Shown here one piece after another: positions 21,933-32,399 of a stretch of 64,000 nt of DNA (position 1 is the stretch's first letter; every line of letters starts with the position of its first letter). This DNA is from Agarophyton chilense. Lineage: Eukaryota > Rhodophyta > Florideophyceae > Gracilariales > Gracilariaceae. The notes under the pieces were generated by a model. That model was not told where the DNA came from and did no database searches. It saw only the letters and a list, made by a program, of their open reading frames with translations. Both the position numbers and the translations under genes were made by a program. The stretch covers positions 558,001 through 622,000 of the forward strand of contig JARGXX010000080.1 of the NCBI GenBank assembly GCA_030374765.1, given 5' to 3'.

Positions 21933-22364
21933 ATGTATGGTATTGTGATCAACCTCGCGCTCATCCTCCTTGCGGCCAAGACGCACAGCAAAGGCCGCAG
22001 GGAGAGGTCGCGAGTTGCGAGGCTGGAGGCAGAGGCGGAGGAGAAAGCGAGGGAGTGGTCTAGTCTGAACGACGAATTCCAATTTTGTTGTCGGAAGGTG
22101 CAGGCCACTCTCGGGGAGAAGGAGGAGGCGTGGGCGGTCCAAGTGAATCGAGCGAGGGAGAGAGCCACGACGATTGGGCTCTCTCTCGGGGAAGAGGTAC
22201 AGCTGCTGCAAGACGAGCTTGCCAGTCTGAGGCAGCTAGGACTTGAGACCGCCCTGGAACGTGTGGAGGAGCTCGAGGATCAACGGTTTGAAATTCGAAA
22301 CCAAAATGCTATGCGTGAGGCGAGGATCGTCGAGCTCCGAAACGCGGTAGAGGGGAGGGGCTAG
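21933..22364 (+). CDS. Small coiled-coil protein with N-terminal membrane segment
   Basis: A 143-residue intact frame with GC-rich codon use unlike the surrounding AT-richer DNA. It opens with a short hydrophobic segment (MYGIVINLALILLAA, residues 1-15) that could be a membrane anchor or signal. The rest (about 25-143) is strongly charged and helical with heptad-like spacing of Leu/Val: RVARLEAEAEEKAREW, ELASLRQLGLETALERVEEL and ARIVELRNAV. That is a coiled coil. A TATA box lies 115 bases upstream, and a directly repeated segment begins 39 bases after the stop. I do not recognise a family; a structural or tethering role is inferred from shape only. No other start is plausible. Confidence 0.7.
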   Translation: MYGIVINLALILLAAKTHSKGRRERSRVARLEAEAEEKAREWSSLNDEFQFCCRKVQATLGEKEEAWAVQVNRARERATTIGLSLGEEVQLLQDELASLRQLGLETALERVEELEDQRFEIRNQNAMREARIVELRNAVEGRG

Positions 22365-22402
22365 AGCAAAGGAGAGTGTTACAGAGGTGGTTGCGGGGGT
22401 TT

Positions 22403-22580
22403 CACAATGTACCTGACATTGTTAGTTGTTAGAAGTAAAGTAAATGAGGATTTAAATGTTGTATAGGCCCTTGCAGAACTGCATGGAATTTGTTCACAAT
22501 GTATCTGACGGTTGTTAGAAGTAGAATACATGATAAATTGAATGATGCATTGGCGCTTGCAGAACTGCATGGAATTTGTT
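22403..22580 (+). repeat. Tandem duplication (92 + 86 bp) behind coiled-coil gene
   Basis: Two adjacent copies begin CACAATGTA(C/T)CTGAC and end CAGAACTGCATGGAATTTGT. The first is 22403-22494 and the second 22495-22580; they differ by small indels and scattered changes. They would lie in the 3' untranslated or flanking region of the gene that ends at 22364. Confidence 0.8.
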
Positions 22581-23159
22581 GAGTGACTCCCAAACAGAAA
22601 GCGCAGCCTAACTGGCAGGGCTCTTGCTACATTCTCTGCAACACAAGGCGCGTTCTGGCAGACTTGAGATGGAAGGTAGGGCAAGGGCAACAAGCGTATT
22701 TATGTGTAAAGTGGTTGCGATGAGAAAGACAGAGTGCGATGTGATTTGAATTGAAATCAAACGACGTTCGACGCGATGGCGGGTGGTTTGGCATGCAGAT
22801 GGAATTGTTGACTGCTGTTCACGTGGCAAGGTGCACAAAGAAAGGAAACATAAGTAACAAGTACAGCAGATGGGCAATATTATAAAAAAGTTTGCGAGCT
22901 GGGAATACATAGTAAACTCTCGATAAACTGAACCCACGATAGAATGAACACGCGCTTTAAGCCGAACAAATCTTGCAACCTCCGCCACATGGTTGTTAGG
23001 GCAGAAACTTCCAGTTTTATAAACTGAAATCTCCTTGTAACCTAAACATTACAATAAACTAAACACAGCTTTTCGGTGGTTTCAGTTTATCAAACCCCGA
23101 TTTTGAGGCGTTTAGAGGACTTTTTTGAAATATACCGGCAAGCTCCTGTTTTTACAGTG
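22581..23159. other. No gene; possible pogo-like terminal repeat
   Basis: No convincing frame. TAGTAAACTCTCGATAAAC at about 22910 resembles the terminal inverted repeats of pogo/Tigger DNA transposons. A loosely matching opposite piece (TTTCAGTTTATC near 23077) may be the remains of the other end. I cannot delimit an element. Confidence 0.3.
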
Positions 23160-23164
23160 CTGTC

Positions 23165-23252
23165 TGTGACTGGAGAACCCTAGTCGTCTTTCTTTACTTT
23201 GTCGTCGTCGTCTATCTTAAGTACTTTTCTGTCACTGTAATGCTGTTTGACA
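23165..23252 (-). repeat. 3' LTR of copia element (88 bp)
   Basis: It has TG...CA ends (TGTGACTGG... and ...GTTTGACA on the plus strand). It is identical to 27687-27774 except for one C/T difference. It is flanked on the left by target copy CTGTC. I see no clear polypurine tract next to it. Confidence 0.92.
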
Positions 23253-23314
23253 AATCAAAAATGTGATGCAGCAATGAGTTGTGATGTTGTTTGACAGTCC
23301 CCGGTTGCTGCATG

Positions 23315-26002
23315 TCATTTTTGAGTGGGGCGGGGTGTGATGTTGAGGGCTTTGCGGAGGTGATGGTAACGCTCTTTGTGGAGCGGTTTGGTGAAGATGT
23401 CTGCTTTCATATCGGCTGTAGAGGTTCGTTGTATGGCGATTGTTTGGTCGGAGACGTGGTGTTGTAGGAAATGGTAACGGATGTCGATGTATTTCCTTTG
23501 TTTTGTGGGGGCTTGGTTTTCGGCGATAAGGACTGCGGAAGTGTTGTCGATATGGTGTGGCGCGGGATGTTGTAGCGGTTGATGTGCATCGGCCAGAAGT
23601 TTCACGATCCAAGTTGTGTGGCGAGTGGCGTCTGTGGCGGCGACATACTCGGCTTCCGTGGTGGACAACGCTACTATGTTCTGCTTCTTTGATGTCCAGA
23701 AAATTGGGGTGTAGTTTATGCAGTGAACCGTCCCGGAGATGGACTTGCGATTTTTTTCATTTGCGAAGTCCGCGTCACTGTAGACTTGGAGCGGGTGCTG
23801 GGTTGATTTGTGTAGTGGAGTGTACTGGAGGCCGTACGTCTTAGTGCCTTTAAGATATCGGAGGAGGCATTTCAGGGCTTGCTGGTGGTGGTGCTGTGGT
23901 TGGGCCATGTGTTGGGCTAGTCTGTTAGTGGCGTATGCGATGTCCGGGCGTGTGCTGTCCGTGACGTACCGGAGTTCGCCGAGTGTTTGTCGGTAGCGGG
24001 TGGCTTCTGCTGCAGTAAGGGGGTTGGTGGCCTCTTGGTTATCCAGGGTTTTCATGTTGTTGTACGGTGTGAGGGTTGGGTTGCAGTCTTGCATGCCCGT
24101 TTGTTGAAGTATGGAATCTATGGCGTTTGGTTGTGAAAGGTGCGTGCCTTGCTCTGTGTGTACTATAGTCCAGTTGAGGAAGCTGGTGGGTGTGCCGAGG
24201 CGTTTGAGTTTGTACTTGATCAGCATTTGGTTGTAGAGTTCGTCAATGCGGGATTGTTTGGAAGCGAGAACTAGGAAGTCATCGATTGTTGTGCTCACAA
24301 TGGTGAAGTCTTGTCCAGACCGTAGCGTATAGAGACAAGGATCATGTTCGGAGCTCTTGAAGCCGAGAGAGTCGAGGAAGTTTTGTAGTCCATGATTATA
24401 GTAGTACGCTGCTGGTGGGGATCCATAGAGGTTGCCTACCAAGCGGCCGTAAGTGCTATTGTGTCGGTATGATCCGTCAAAGTTGGGCATTTGTTTTACG
24501 AATACTGGTCTATGGTGCGTGTATTGTTCGTGCAAATATGCGGATTTGATGTCGAAATGTTCCAGTGGGAGTTTCAGGGATGCATGTAGGGCCAATATCA
24601 TGCGTTGTGTGGTTCTGTCCGCTGTATAGGTGGTTGTGTGTTTGGGATCAAAGTGGAGGCCTGGCTTCATCATATCGCCCCTCAGGTTGCAGCGGGCTTT
24701 GCGTTGCGTTATGTGTCCTTCGGCTGATCGTTTATATTTGTATAGCATCATGAGTGGTATCACTGCGGTTGGTGGAGGTTTGAAGTCTTTGGGGAGCCAC
24801 TGAATGCTCTTGTGGGCGTCCAGGTTGTGTAATTCGGCATCGTGGGCTTTTGCCCATTGTTCTGCGTCTGGATATCGTTGTGCTTGTTTCAAGTTGGCTG
24901 GTGCTGGTGTGTTGGGGAGTATATCTTTCGGTGTCGCGTGCTTGTAGGTGGTGCGTGTTTTGTAGGCTGTGGTGGTGGTGTGTGTAGGGTCCGTGTCTTT
25001 GTGATATGGGTGGAAGTCTTCCGCCCGGATGTGTTGGTCTGCGTTTGTGCGTAGGTTAATTATGGCAATGTGTGTGAGTGAGATCGGATACAGGTATCTG
25101 GCCGGGTCTGCTCGTGCTGCCAGTTTCTTTTTGGGTGCATATACCGGAATGGATCCGAGTTGGCCAAAAGCGAAGATGCGCTTGAGCTGGGGGTTGCGGT
25201 GGTGCCATAGTTGGTAGGGAGACGTATCGGTGGTGGCGTGATGCAAGAGATTGTACTTGAAAACGGTATCTCTGGCCGCGTCTTCCCAGTACGTGTGGTC
25301 CAAACGGGCTGTGGTGAGGAGTGCTCTGACAGAGTTCATGATGGTGCGGTTGAGGCGTTCCGCGATGCTGTTTTCCTGAGGTTGATGCGGTGTTGTTAAG
25401 TGGTGTCGAATGTGATGTTTGTGGTAGATGGTTTGCATCTTGTTTGAGACATATTCTTTGGCATTGTCACTTCGCAGGTGCTGTAGGGGGTGTTGCATGG
25501 TGTGTTTGATGTGTTGGAGGGTGTCATCTATGTAGGTGGGTATAGCCTTGCGATCTTTGATGAAGTGAACAATGGCGAATTTGCTGGCTGCGCAGACTAC
25601 TAGTAGCATGTGGTTATTGCCGTGCCTTGAGGTGGGTGAGATTGGTCTGCAGGTGTCTGAGCTGACATATGCGCCAGGTGGGTACGAGTGGTCCTTGCGC
25701 TTGTGTGGTGCCGGGTGTCGTTTGGAATGGTCACAGGCGCTACATGTTAGGCGTACATCAATGGGTAGTGTTTTGGGCATGAGCGGGAGTAGGCCTTTCT
25801 GGGCTGTGAGTGCTACTTTGTTCGGATGGGCGTGGTTTAGTCGTATGTGCCAATTGTGTGTGGTGTTGTGGACGTTAGCATTGTGTTGTTGTGTAGTGGG
25901 GTTGGGTAGGTGGCGAAGACAGTTCGTGGATGGTGGGCGTGGGGTGCGGCTTGTGGTAGGTGCTAATGGTGTGCGGCTGGCTTCGGGCCATGGTGAGGGC
26001 AA
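23315..26002 (-). pseudogene. Copia pol: integrase, reverse transcriptase, RNase H
   Basis: A long frame of the fossil element. The integrase zinc module is readable (WHIRLNHAHPNK ... LTCSACDHSK), followed by the integrase core with LRSDNAKEYVS and PQENSIAERLNRT. The reverse transcriptase has EHFDIKSAYLHEQ and, at the catalytic site, TTIDDFLVLAS, where Ile-Asp-Asp replaces the usual Val-Asp-Asp. RNase H has VYSDADFANEKNRKS and TTEAEYVAATDA, ending in KADIFTKPLHKERY. The protein is strikingly rich in His, Thr, Gln and Pro, which reflects the A/C-rich strand. Gag-protease lies in another, overlapping frame; copia-type families are known to use frameshifting, but whether this one does cannot be told here. 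Confidence 0.92.
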
Positions 26003-27425
26003 CGAGATTGGGGGGGGGGGTATGTTTGGAGGTTATGCGTTTTGTGTGGGTTCTTTTGTTAACGGGGAGTGCTCGTGCGCTTTGAGCTGCTGTGTGGTTT
26101 ACAACGGTTGTGTCTAATTGATATTGGTTGTGTCTCCAGGGGGCTGTGGCTACGATAGATGGGGGTTTGGATGAGGTATCGATGAAGTAGCCATGTTTGG
26201 CTGTGAATGCTATGAGTCCGTAGCGCGTTGCTAGGTCTTTGACGGATATGAGGTTGTGTTGGATACTCGAGTTGGCGACTGCGTGTGTTTGTATCACCTT
26301 ACTCTTGTTGGTTTTCATGTGTATTATTCCACTGTGTGTGCACTTGGTCTGGTCCTGTGTGGCAGATTGTGTTAGGGTGGTTTTGTGAAGGGGTGTCATT
26401 GAGGGGAGTGTCTTGGTGATGTGGGTAGGGTGTGCGCCGCTGTCTAAGATGAACGTACCGGTGGCTGCAGTGTCGGCTTCGGACATGACGTCAAGCTGTG
26501 TTGCGGGTTGTTGTGGTTGTTGCTGAATGGCGGGGTACATGGCGTGAGGGGGTGGCAGCGGATGGAGTGGGTAAGGTTGCTGTGGGTGTGCTGTGTGTAA
26601 GAAGTTCGCTTGTGTCTTGGTTGTTCGATACTTCGGGTGTCCTTGATCTCTGCACTGTGCGTCCGTGTGATTACAGCGTATACCTAATGATTTGTGGTGG
26701 GTGCATAGCTGGTTGTATGGTATGCGACGTATGGGGTTGGGGCGACGGGTGTTTTGCCTAGAAGGGTAGGTGTTGTGCGTAATTCCGTAGTCCCCGGTGA
26801 ACCGTTGGGTGCTAGGGTAGTGTGTCTGAGTGGAGAGTGATAGTTGATAAAGATTGTGAAGCGATTTGAATGATCGAGTGAAGTTGCGTATGGTCGTCGG
26901 TTTGTTGGAGATGATGTGTGCTAGTATCGGCGTGAGTGTGACGTGTTTCTTTAGTCCGGAGATGATGAAATCGATGGTAGTGTCCTCGTCCTTGATGTTT
27001 GGGTACCTGGCGGCTACCATTTTCTGCCGGATAGCTAGATGAGCTTTCAGATATTCGTCTACTTTGGTGGTGTCTTCGAGTTCCAGAGTTTCTGCCTCTG
27101 TCTTCAGAAATTGGTGGTCCTCTTTGGTGGATTGATTGATGTGTTCAATGACTTTGTGGATGATATCGTAGGGTGTAGGGTCTTCTTCGGGTGAGAGGAG
27201 AAGTCCCAGAATTTCCGTTGATACGCTGCTAAGCACAGCTGAAAGAAGTCGGTTTTTCTTGTGTTCAAATATTTTAAGTGGTGTTTCGTCGATAGGTGGG
27301 TTTGGGTTACCTGTAAGGTGTGGGAGTGCGTCAATAATGGCGGCATACGTTTTGAGTGCGAGGTACCAAATGGTGTAGTTGGTCGGGTCGAGATTGGGAA
27401 TTTTGTGGGTTTTGTCTGGTTCCAT
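25990..27425 (-). pseudogene. Copia gag and protease
   Basis: It begins MEPDKTHKIPNLDPTNYTIW, a typical Copia gag start. The helical gag domain follows (EHINQSTKEDHQFLKTEA, LKAHLAIRQKMVAARYPN, TTIDFIISGLK). Towards the end TGTFILDSGAHPTHI gives the D-S-G-A active-site loop of the Copia protease, followed by the NLISVKDLATRYG motif that normally precedes integrase. A cysteine/histidine-poor stretch takes the place of a canonical zinc knuckle. Part of the nearly whole copia element. Confidence 0.9.
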
Positions 27426-27686
27426 GTTGATGATTGAGTGTGTGGTTGTGTTGTGGGTGTGTGTGTGAGCTGCTTTTGCGTGTTGGTGTTGTGTGGTGTC
27501 GTGTGGTATGTGTGTGTCGTTGTGTGTTGTGAGAGCGTTTTGGTAGAGCTCGTTGATGAGTGGGTTTTGTCTGAGTTCTCGCCGTAGGCGTCGGGCTAGG
27601 CGGGGGTTGAAGGTCTCCGTCTTGTGTGGTGGGAGGGGGGGGGAAAAGATCTGGGTTTGGGTTTTTCAAGCGTAGGGCCCGTAACC

Positions 27687-27774
27687 TGTGACTGGAGAAC
27701 CTTAGTCGTCTTTCTTTACTTTGTCGTCGTCGTCTATCTTAAGTACTTTTCTGTCACTGTAATGCTGTTTGACA
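27687..27774 (-). repeat. 5' LTR of copia element (88 bp)
   Basis: It is the partner of 23165-23252, with the target copy CTGTC directly to its right. After its sense-strand end comes GGTTACGGGCCC rather than a classical TGG-starting primer-binding site, so the priming mode is unclear. Confidence 0.9.
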
Positions 27775-27880
27775 CTGTCGCTGAGCATTGGGCTGAATTT
27801 ATTCTTCGTTGAAAATTTCGCCAAGTTTGGACAGCCTGGCATTTCGCCCCCTTTGCAAATTGAACGTCTCTACTATCGTA

Positions 27881-29410
27881 CAGTGCGCTTCAAAATTATA
27901 TGACCACGTACCTTTTTGTGTTTCACATTCACACAGAAAGAGTAGGGTACAGGAGCCAAAAACAGAAATAAAACATTCGCTAAAAAGAACCGCTCCAGCT
28001 AAAACACCCCCTGAGTTCTCGAGATATGTATAAAACACTGTTTTTCTTTGTTCCAAAACTATAGGACCAAAACAAAAACACTTCTTTTCGCGCCTAACTA
28101 CAATTCTAAACAGTAGCGTACCCCATACACACTATAGATATCAGGTACACACAGTCAAAAAAATTAGAATTGTAATGTATGCATAAAAAATGTCTCGAAG
28201 AACCCCTCTATACCGCCAAAAAAAGAGCCATTCTTTCTCATTTTTAAAGCACTTTGACGCACAGAGACATTGCAGAGACAATTTCCAGTTCTAAAAAAAT
28301 AGTCATCAACTTTTTAAGAGCTCAAAAAGTGTACAAAACAAATAAAGAAAGTGGGAGGCCCACCAAATTGTCTGCTGCCGACAAAACAAGTTTATTTTGA
28401 GAGACTAAACACACTGGAGAAACCGCTTTGAATCTAAAAACTTTTCTGCAGCGAAGCGTATCAAAGCCCAATATTATTGGTACTTTACATATCGAAAACA
28501 AATTTCAGTACAAAAATATGAAGAACACAATTTTCTTGACCACGATTCATAAAATAAAACACGTTGGATGTGTAGTAGAACATTGCAAATAGACAGAAGC
28601 CGAATAGAAAAAGTTATCTTTACTGATGAGATGAAGTTTAACTTGGATGAACCAGATGGCATTGTGTGTTATTTGTAAAAATTGGGTACAGAAGAAATAA
28701 TATTTTTTAAAAAACCAGAAGGGGGGAGAAGTGTGATGGTTTGGGGTTCTTTTTCTTTTTATCGGCTTGGTGATTCGGTTTTCATTTAAGGTATACAGAA
28801 ATCTAAGAAGTAGACGAAGACTGTAATAGATTATCTACTGCTCTGAGAGGCAATAACTGATGGTAAAAACTGGATCCTACAACAGGGTAACTGTCCTATA
28901 AATGGTTTTCATCATAGAAAGCACTGGTTTGCTGCAAAAAATGTGTCCGTAATGGATTGACCGAGCCGCTCACCTGATTTAAACCCCAAAGAGAATCTCT
29001 GGGGCTAATCGGCACGATAGGTCTATCTCAATGCACTACATTTTTCTATAAAAGAGGATTTTGAAAGAGTGCATTGCGGAAGAGTAGACTAAGATGCCGT
29101 AAAGTGTTTTAAAAACACTTTTGCAGGAACTGCAGCGTCGTTTCATTTCTGTACTAGCTAAACATGGGGAAAAGACGAAGCAATGATGCTAAGAAATGTA
29201 TTGAAGTAATGTTTAATTGTGTGGTCTTATTAATTTGACTAGAGTAAAAGTATTGTTTTATTTGTCGTTTCAAAGCTTCTAATCTTTTCGACAGACTCTG
29301 AGCTGTTGTCTATTCAGATTTATTTGTCTTTGCGCACGACAACAGTTTTTTTGATCATGGAGCATTTTGACTACCTGAGATTGCTGGTCCTATAGTTTTG
29401 ATGCGCACTG
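27881..29410 (+). mobile_element. Decayed Tc1/mariner transposon
   Basis: Terminal inverted repeats CAGTGCGC(T/A)TCAAAA start at 27881 and end at 29410, each flanked by TA (27879-27880 and 29411-29412), the target duplication of this superfamily. An inner copy of the motif (CCAAAACTATAGGACC near 28055) suggests the double inverted/direct-repeat ends known from some Tc1 families. A decayed transposase lies inside on the plus strand. The ends closely resemble those of the second Tc1 element at 53382-54680. Confidence 0.85.
28185..29190 (+). pseudogene. Tc1-type transposase pseudogene
   Basis: Reading starts near MSRRTPLYRQKKSH. The first catalytic region reads KVIFTDEMKFNLDEPDG (about 28.61 kb), the second reads ILQQGNCPINGF, where the catalytic Asp of QQDNA has become Gly, and the third reads PSRSPDLNPKENLWG (about 28.96 kb). 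The second and third positions are 34 residues apart, the DD34E spacing of Tc1. Several in-frame stops lie between and inside these blocks (for example just before PSRSP and after LWG), so no working enzyme is made. Confidence 0.85.
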
Positions 29411-29412
29411 TA

Positions 29413-29620
29413 GGTTTTGGGGCTGCGTTACGTAGTTCAACTATCGTAGAGCGCGTGCAAAACTAAGAAATCGGGACAAAAGTACCCTTTTGTCCGTGTG
29501 GTGCGGCCATGTTTCCACTGGCCGCTCCAAGGTTTGTTTAATCGTCCGAGGATCCGGACGAGCAATCTCCGACAGCACTTCGTGTTGTTACATGTGTTTC
29601 ACGTTATTCATTTTAGATCT
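29413..29620 (+). repeat. Interspersed repeat, copy 1 (about 200 bp)
   Basis: The sequence from GGTTTTGGGGCTGCGTTACG to TTCATTTTAG matches 35236-35425 in the same orientation at moderate identity. Shared blocks include GTTACG(T/C)AGTT(C/G)AAC, CCATGTT(T/C)CCAC and CACTCCGTGTT-like text. The Tc1 transposon to the left inserted within or at the edge of this copy. The parent element is unknown; it may be an LTR or a 5' end. Confidence 0.55.
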
Positions 29621-31560
29621 CACCCACCCCCTCTTGGCCGCCGACGGTTGTTGACAAAACATCACAACCATCGCGACCAAGCCAACTGCTACCCAAGAAC
29701 GACATTACCGCACCGCGCTTCACCACCTCAGCCGTGCGCCCTCTAACTGCTTCGCGTCTCTACCGCGGTTTATTTGTGCGTTAAATTTCAACGGTGAAGA
29801 GTCTCGCGATCCAAAGATCATTGAAAGCCCTGTGGAAGAAAAAAATGCACTTATCAACCACTGCGTTAGCGAGGACTACAACTTTGAGTCTCTCGATTTG
29901 TAGATCGTTGAAAAATCAGGCATCCAACAAGAGCAAGCGCTTTCACCACAACGGCGAGCACAACGACAGGACTCTGAAGCGACCATGGGACTCGTATATT
30001 CTTCAAAAGCAACCGCCGTCACTTTGCGAAAAAGAAGTTTAGAAGATGGCACAACAATGTAGAGTACGCCTTATTATAGCGGCGGATGGTACTGATGCTT
30101 CATCATGGTATCAATTGCGAGGTGGGAACTTCTTCCTCATGCAGCACGGTGGAGTACTTCCGCTGCAAAGATACCCAGTATAAAGGTCTGACAATGCGAC
30201 ATTTTGAAAAGTTTCTGCAGGACATGACGATAGTTCATATTATCGGTTTGTCATGACGAAAATCCATGATCAAGAAACCGATTGAAACCATCAGCGCCAT
30301 GCTCCTGCGACTAGGAGGGATCAAATGGAGGGTTTTCAATAAACCGCGTGGTCATGAATCGTTTCAAGGCCAGTTATTCTTCAAACCGATACCGTCGTCT
30401 TTATTGAATGCATCACCGAGAATTGGAACATAAAAAATTGTTGTCCAGATTAGTAAAGCGGACAACGGTTGAGGCGAACGTTGTTTTCTCGAGCACGTCC
30501 ATGGAGAAAGTATAATTGTTCGCGCAACTCAGCTAGCCATTCTTGGTAGTATATCTGTTCTCAAATGGTGCCATGAACGTTTTGGCTGTCTGGTGGTCCA
30601 TTATACCTCTCATTGGTACGGTTTATACGAAGAGTGCACTGTTTTTCAAGAGTGGGGCCTTGAAGTCATGATTTTCATCCTTAAAGACACCGTGTTACGG
30701 GAAAGGAACCGTGTGAGTCGCTATGGTGGGCCTCAATACTACGCATAGAACCATGATGAACAGAATTAAGAGTGGCATCCGATCCAGTTCCATTCGCTTA
30801 CCTGCGACGGCTTAGCGAACGTCCTTGAAGAGAAGGGAATATGGAAGGGAGGAGTTTAATATAACTTGGAGTATGACACACTGACCGATTCGAAGTGCAA
30901 ACAAGTTATCCGGGATACGAATGTGTTGGATGCGTAAGATCATTACTGCGTTCGATATCCGTGTGTTCCAGGTCGTTGTTACAGTCCTGGCTCTCTTTCT
31001 CGTCATTCCCACTTTGCGCTCTATGAAATGAAAGAGAAGCGCACGCTTTTGTTCTCTATTAACCACATGTGCTTGCAAGCTTCACTTGGAAATCGTGTCT
31101 CGCTCGTAAGCGATGAAGAGTATGCTGAAGAAATTCTTCTACGCCCAGAATTACCACACATGATTTCCTTTGGCAGGGTGCCGTGATGAATGAACAAAAA
31201 AGCCGAGCGCGTTATCTTGGAGCGAGTTCACCTCGATGTAGACAAGTACCACTCGGGGCTAGGTTGGTTTCTTACGCAAACGTCCGAAGTATTTTTACTG
31301 CGACTACCGACCTCGAACGTCGATCAAGTCATATGCGTTGAAGATGACTACCGACTAATACTCGATGACACGGAGCAGTTTCCATTGCGTCTTTGTGAAG
31401 AATCTTTAAAGTGCTGCGTCGGTAATCCTCGAGAGTTCCAACGCATCCTTGAAATGAGCAAGATGAAAGAGATCAATAAAGAAAGTGAAGGGAACAAGAA
31501 GGGATCGGCTAAGAGGCATAAGAAGCGCATGTGTAGCGCCAAATATTCCTAGTGTATGAA
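29620..31560 (+). pseudogene. Unidentified decayed coding region
   Basis: Long plus-strand stretches read like protein: IIVRATQLAILGSISVLKWC near 30.5 kb, TCDGLANVLEEKGIWKG near 30.8 kb, and a clean 120-residue frame at 31190-31552 beginning MNKKAERVILERVHLDVDKY and ending in a Lys-rich tail. The breaks between them show that it no longer encodes one protein. I recognise no family. The repeat at its left edge (29413-29620) recurs at 35.2 kb, so it could be a mobile element. Confidence 0.4.
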
Positions 31561-31796
31561 TCAGATACCCATTCGGCGTCATTGAATACATCTTGTGATA
31601 AGCAACTTGATACTAGTACTTCGTTAAGCCTCCTACACATGACCAAGATGCGCTTAGTTCAAGCATCAGCTTGATTACGAGTTCCACTTATCCACTGTAG
31701 TACAGATATTTCGCCGGCGTTCAATGAGTCCATAAGTCGTGCCACTGTAAGGCGTAGACGATAGTCTCTTCCTTCGTGTAGCATTGTGATGGTGGA

Positions 31797-32370
31797 TTAA
31801 TGTCCATCGGAATCAACGTTTAATACGACCCAGAGGTCCGACTTAGAACCATATACTTTTTTAATGCACGAAGCCAAGAGAGCACCTCGATCGGCGGATA
31901 ATGCAGCAGCTAGAGTCTCAGCGCCCATGGCACTGAAAAACACTCGTTTTTGCTTCGAACTAGACCAGTCAAGAGCATGGTACACAGCCGCTTAACCCTC
32001 CTCTGGCAGAAATATTCCGGATATGTATCCTGTCTGGTCGTAAGAAACTTTCCCTGGGTTTGCGTTAGAGAAGGGCAAGAATCTCGTGCGCTTATCGGGG
32101 CTGGTTTGATGAGCAAAGTGTTCGACTGGGGTAAGAGTTCTCAACTCTTTCAACACAGAGTTCGGCAACATTCAATCGGAAACTTGGAGCATTCCAACAT
32201 GTTGCTGTAAATATCGTGCAGCAAACGCTGCATGTGGAAGTACTCCATGACCAACATAGTCGAGTGCTCTTTTCAATTTGAGGGAGGATGACTGTTCATC
32301 AGCGGTGCATAGGTCATTGGACTGATTTCGGCGAGCTCGAGTGATATCAAGTGTTTCTATTGTTCCCATA
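31797..32370 (-). pseudogene. Copia-like RNase H relic
   Basis: LDWSSSKQKRVFFSAMGAET followed by LAAALSADRGAL resembles the Copia RNase H segment (S-x-K-Q with the acidic/AE motif). Upstream, PHAAFAARYLQQHVGMLQVS matches the part linking reverse transcriptase and RNase H. Belongs to the relic at 31790-35235. Confidence 0.6.
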
Positions 32371-32399
32371 TACTCGGCCCTGCTGTCTGAAATTTAGGC

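Larger units (their letters stand above)
23165..27774 (-). mobile_element. Young Ty1/copia element with 88-bp LTRs
   Basis: Two 88-bp direct repeats differing at one position (23165-23252 and 27687-27774) bound 4.43 kb of interior. The whole is flanked by perfect 5-bp target duplications, CTGTC at 23160-23164 and 27775-27779. On the minus strand gag-protease is followed by integrase, reverse transcriptase and RNase H, which is Copia order. It looks close to whole, with at most one or two breaks. One difference in 88 sites suggests a recent insertion, though so short an LTR dates poorly. The sense strand is unusually rich in A and C. Confidence 0.92.

Noticed and set aside
23557-26117. Plus-strand frames rich in Val, Cys, Trp and Gly across the copia element
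   Set aside because: They are the complement of the strongly A/C-biased pol and gag frames, and their composition follows from that bias.
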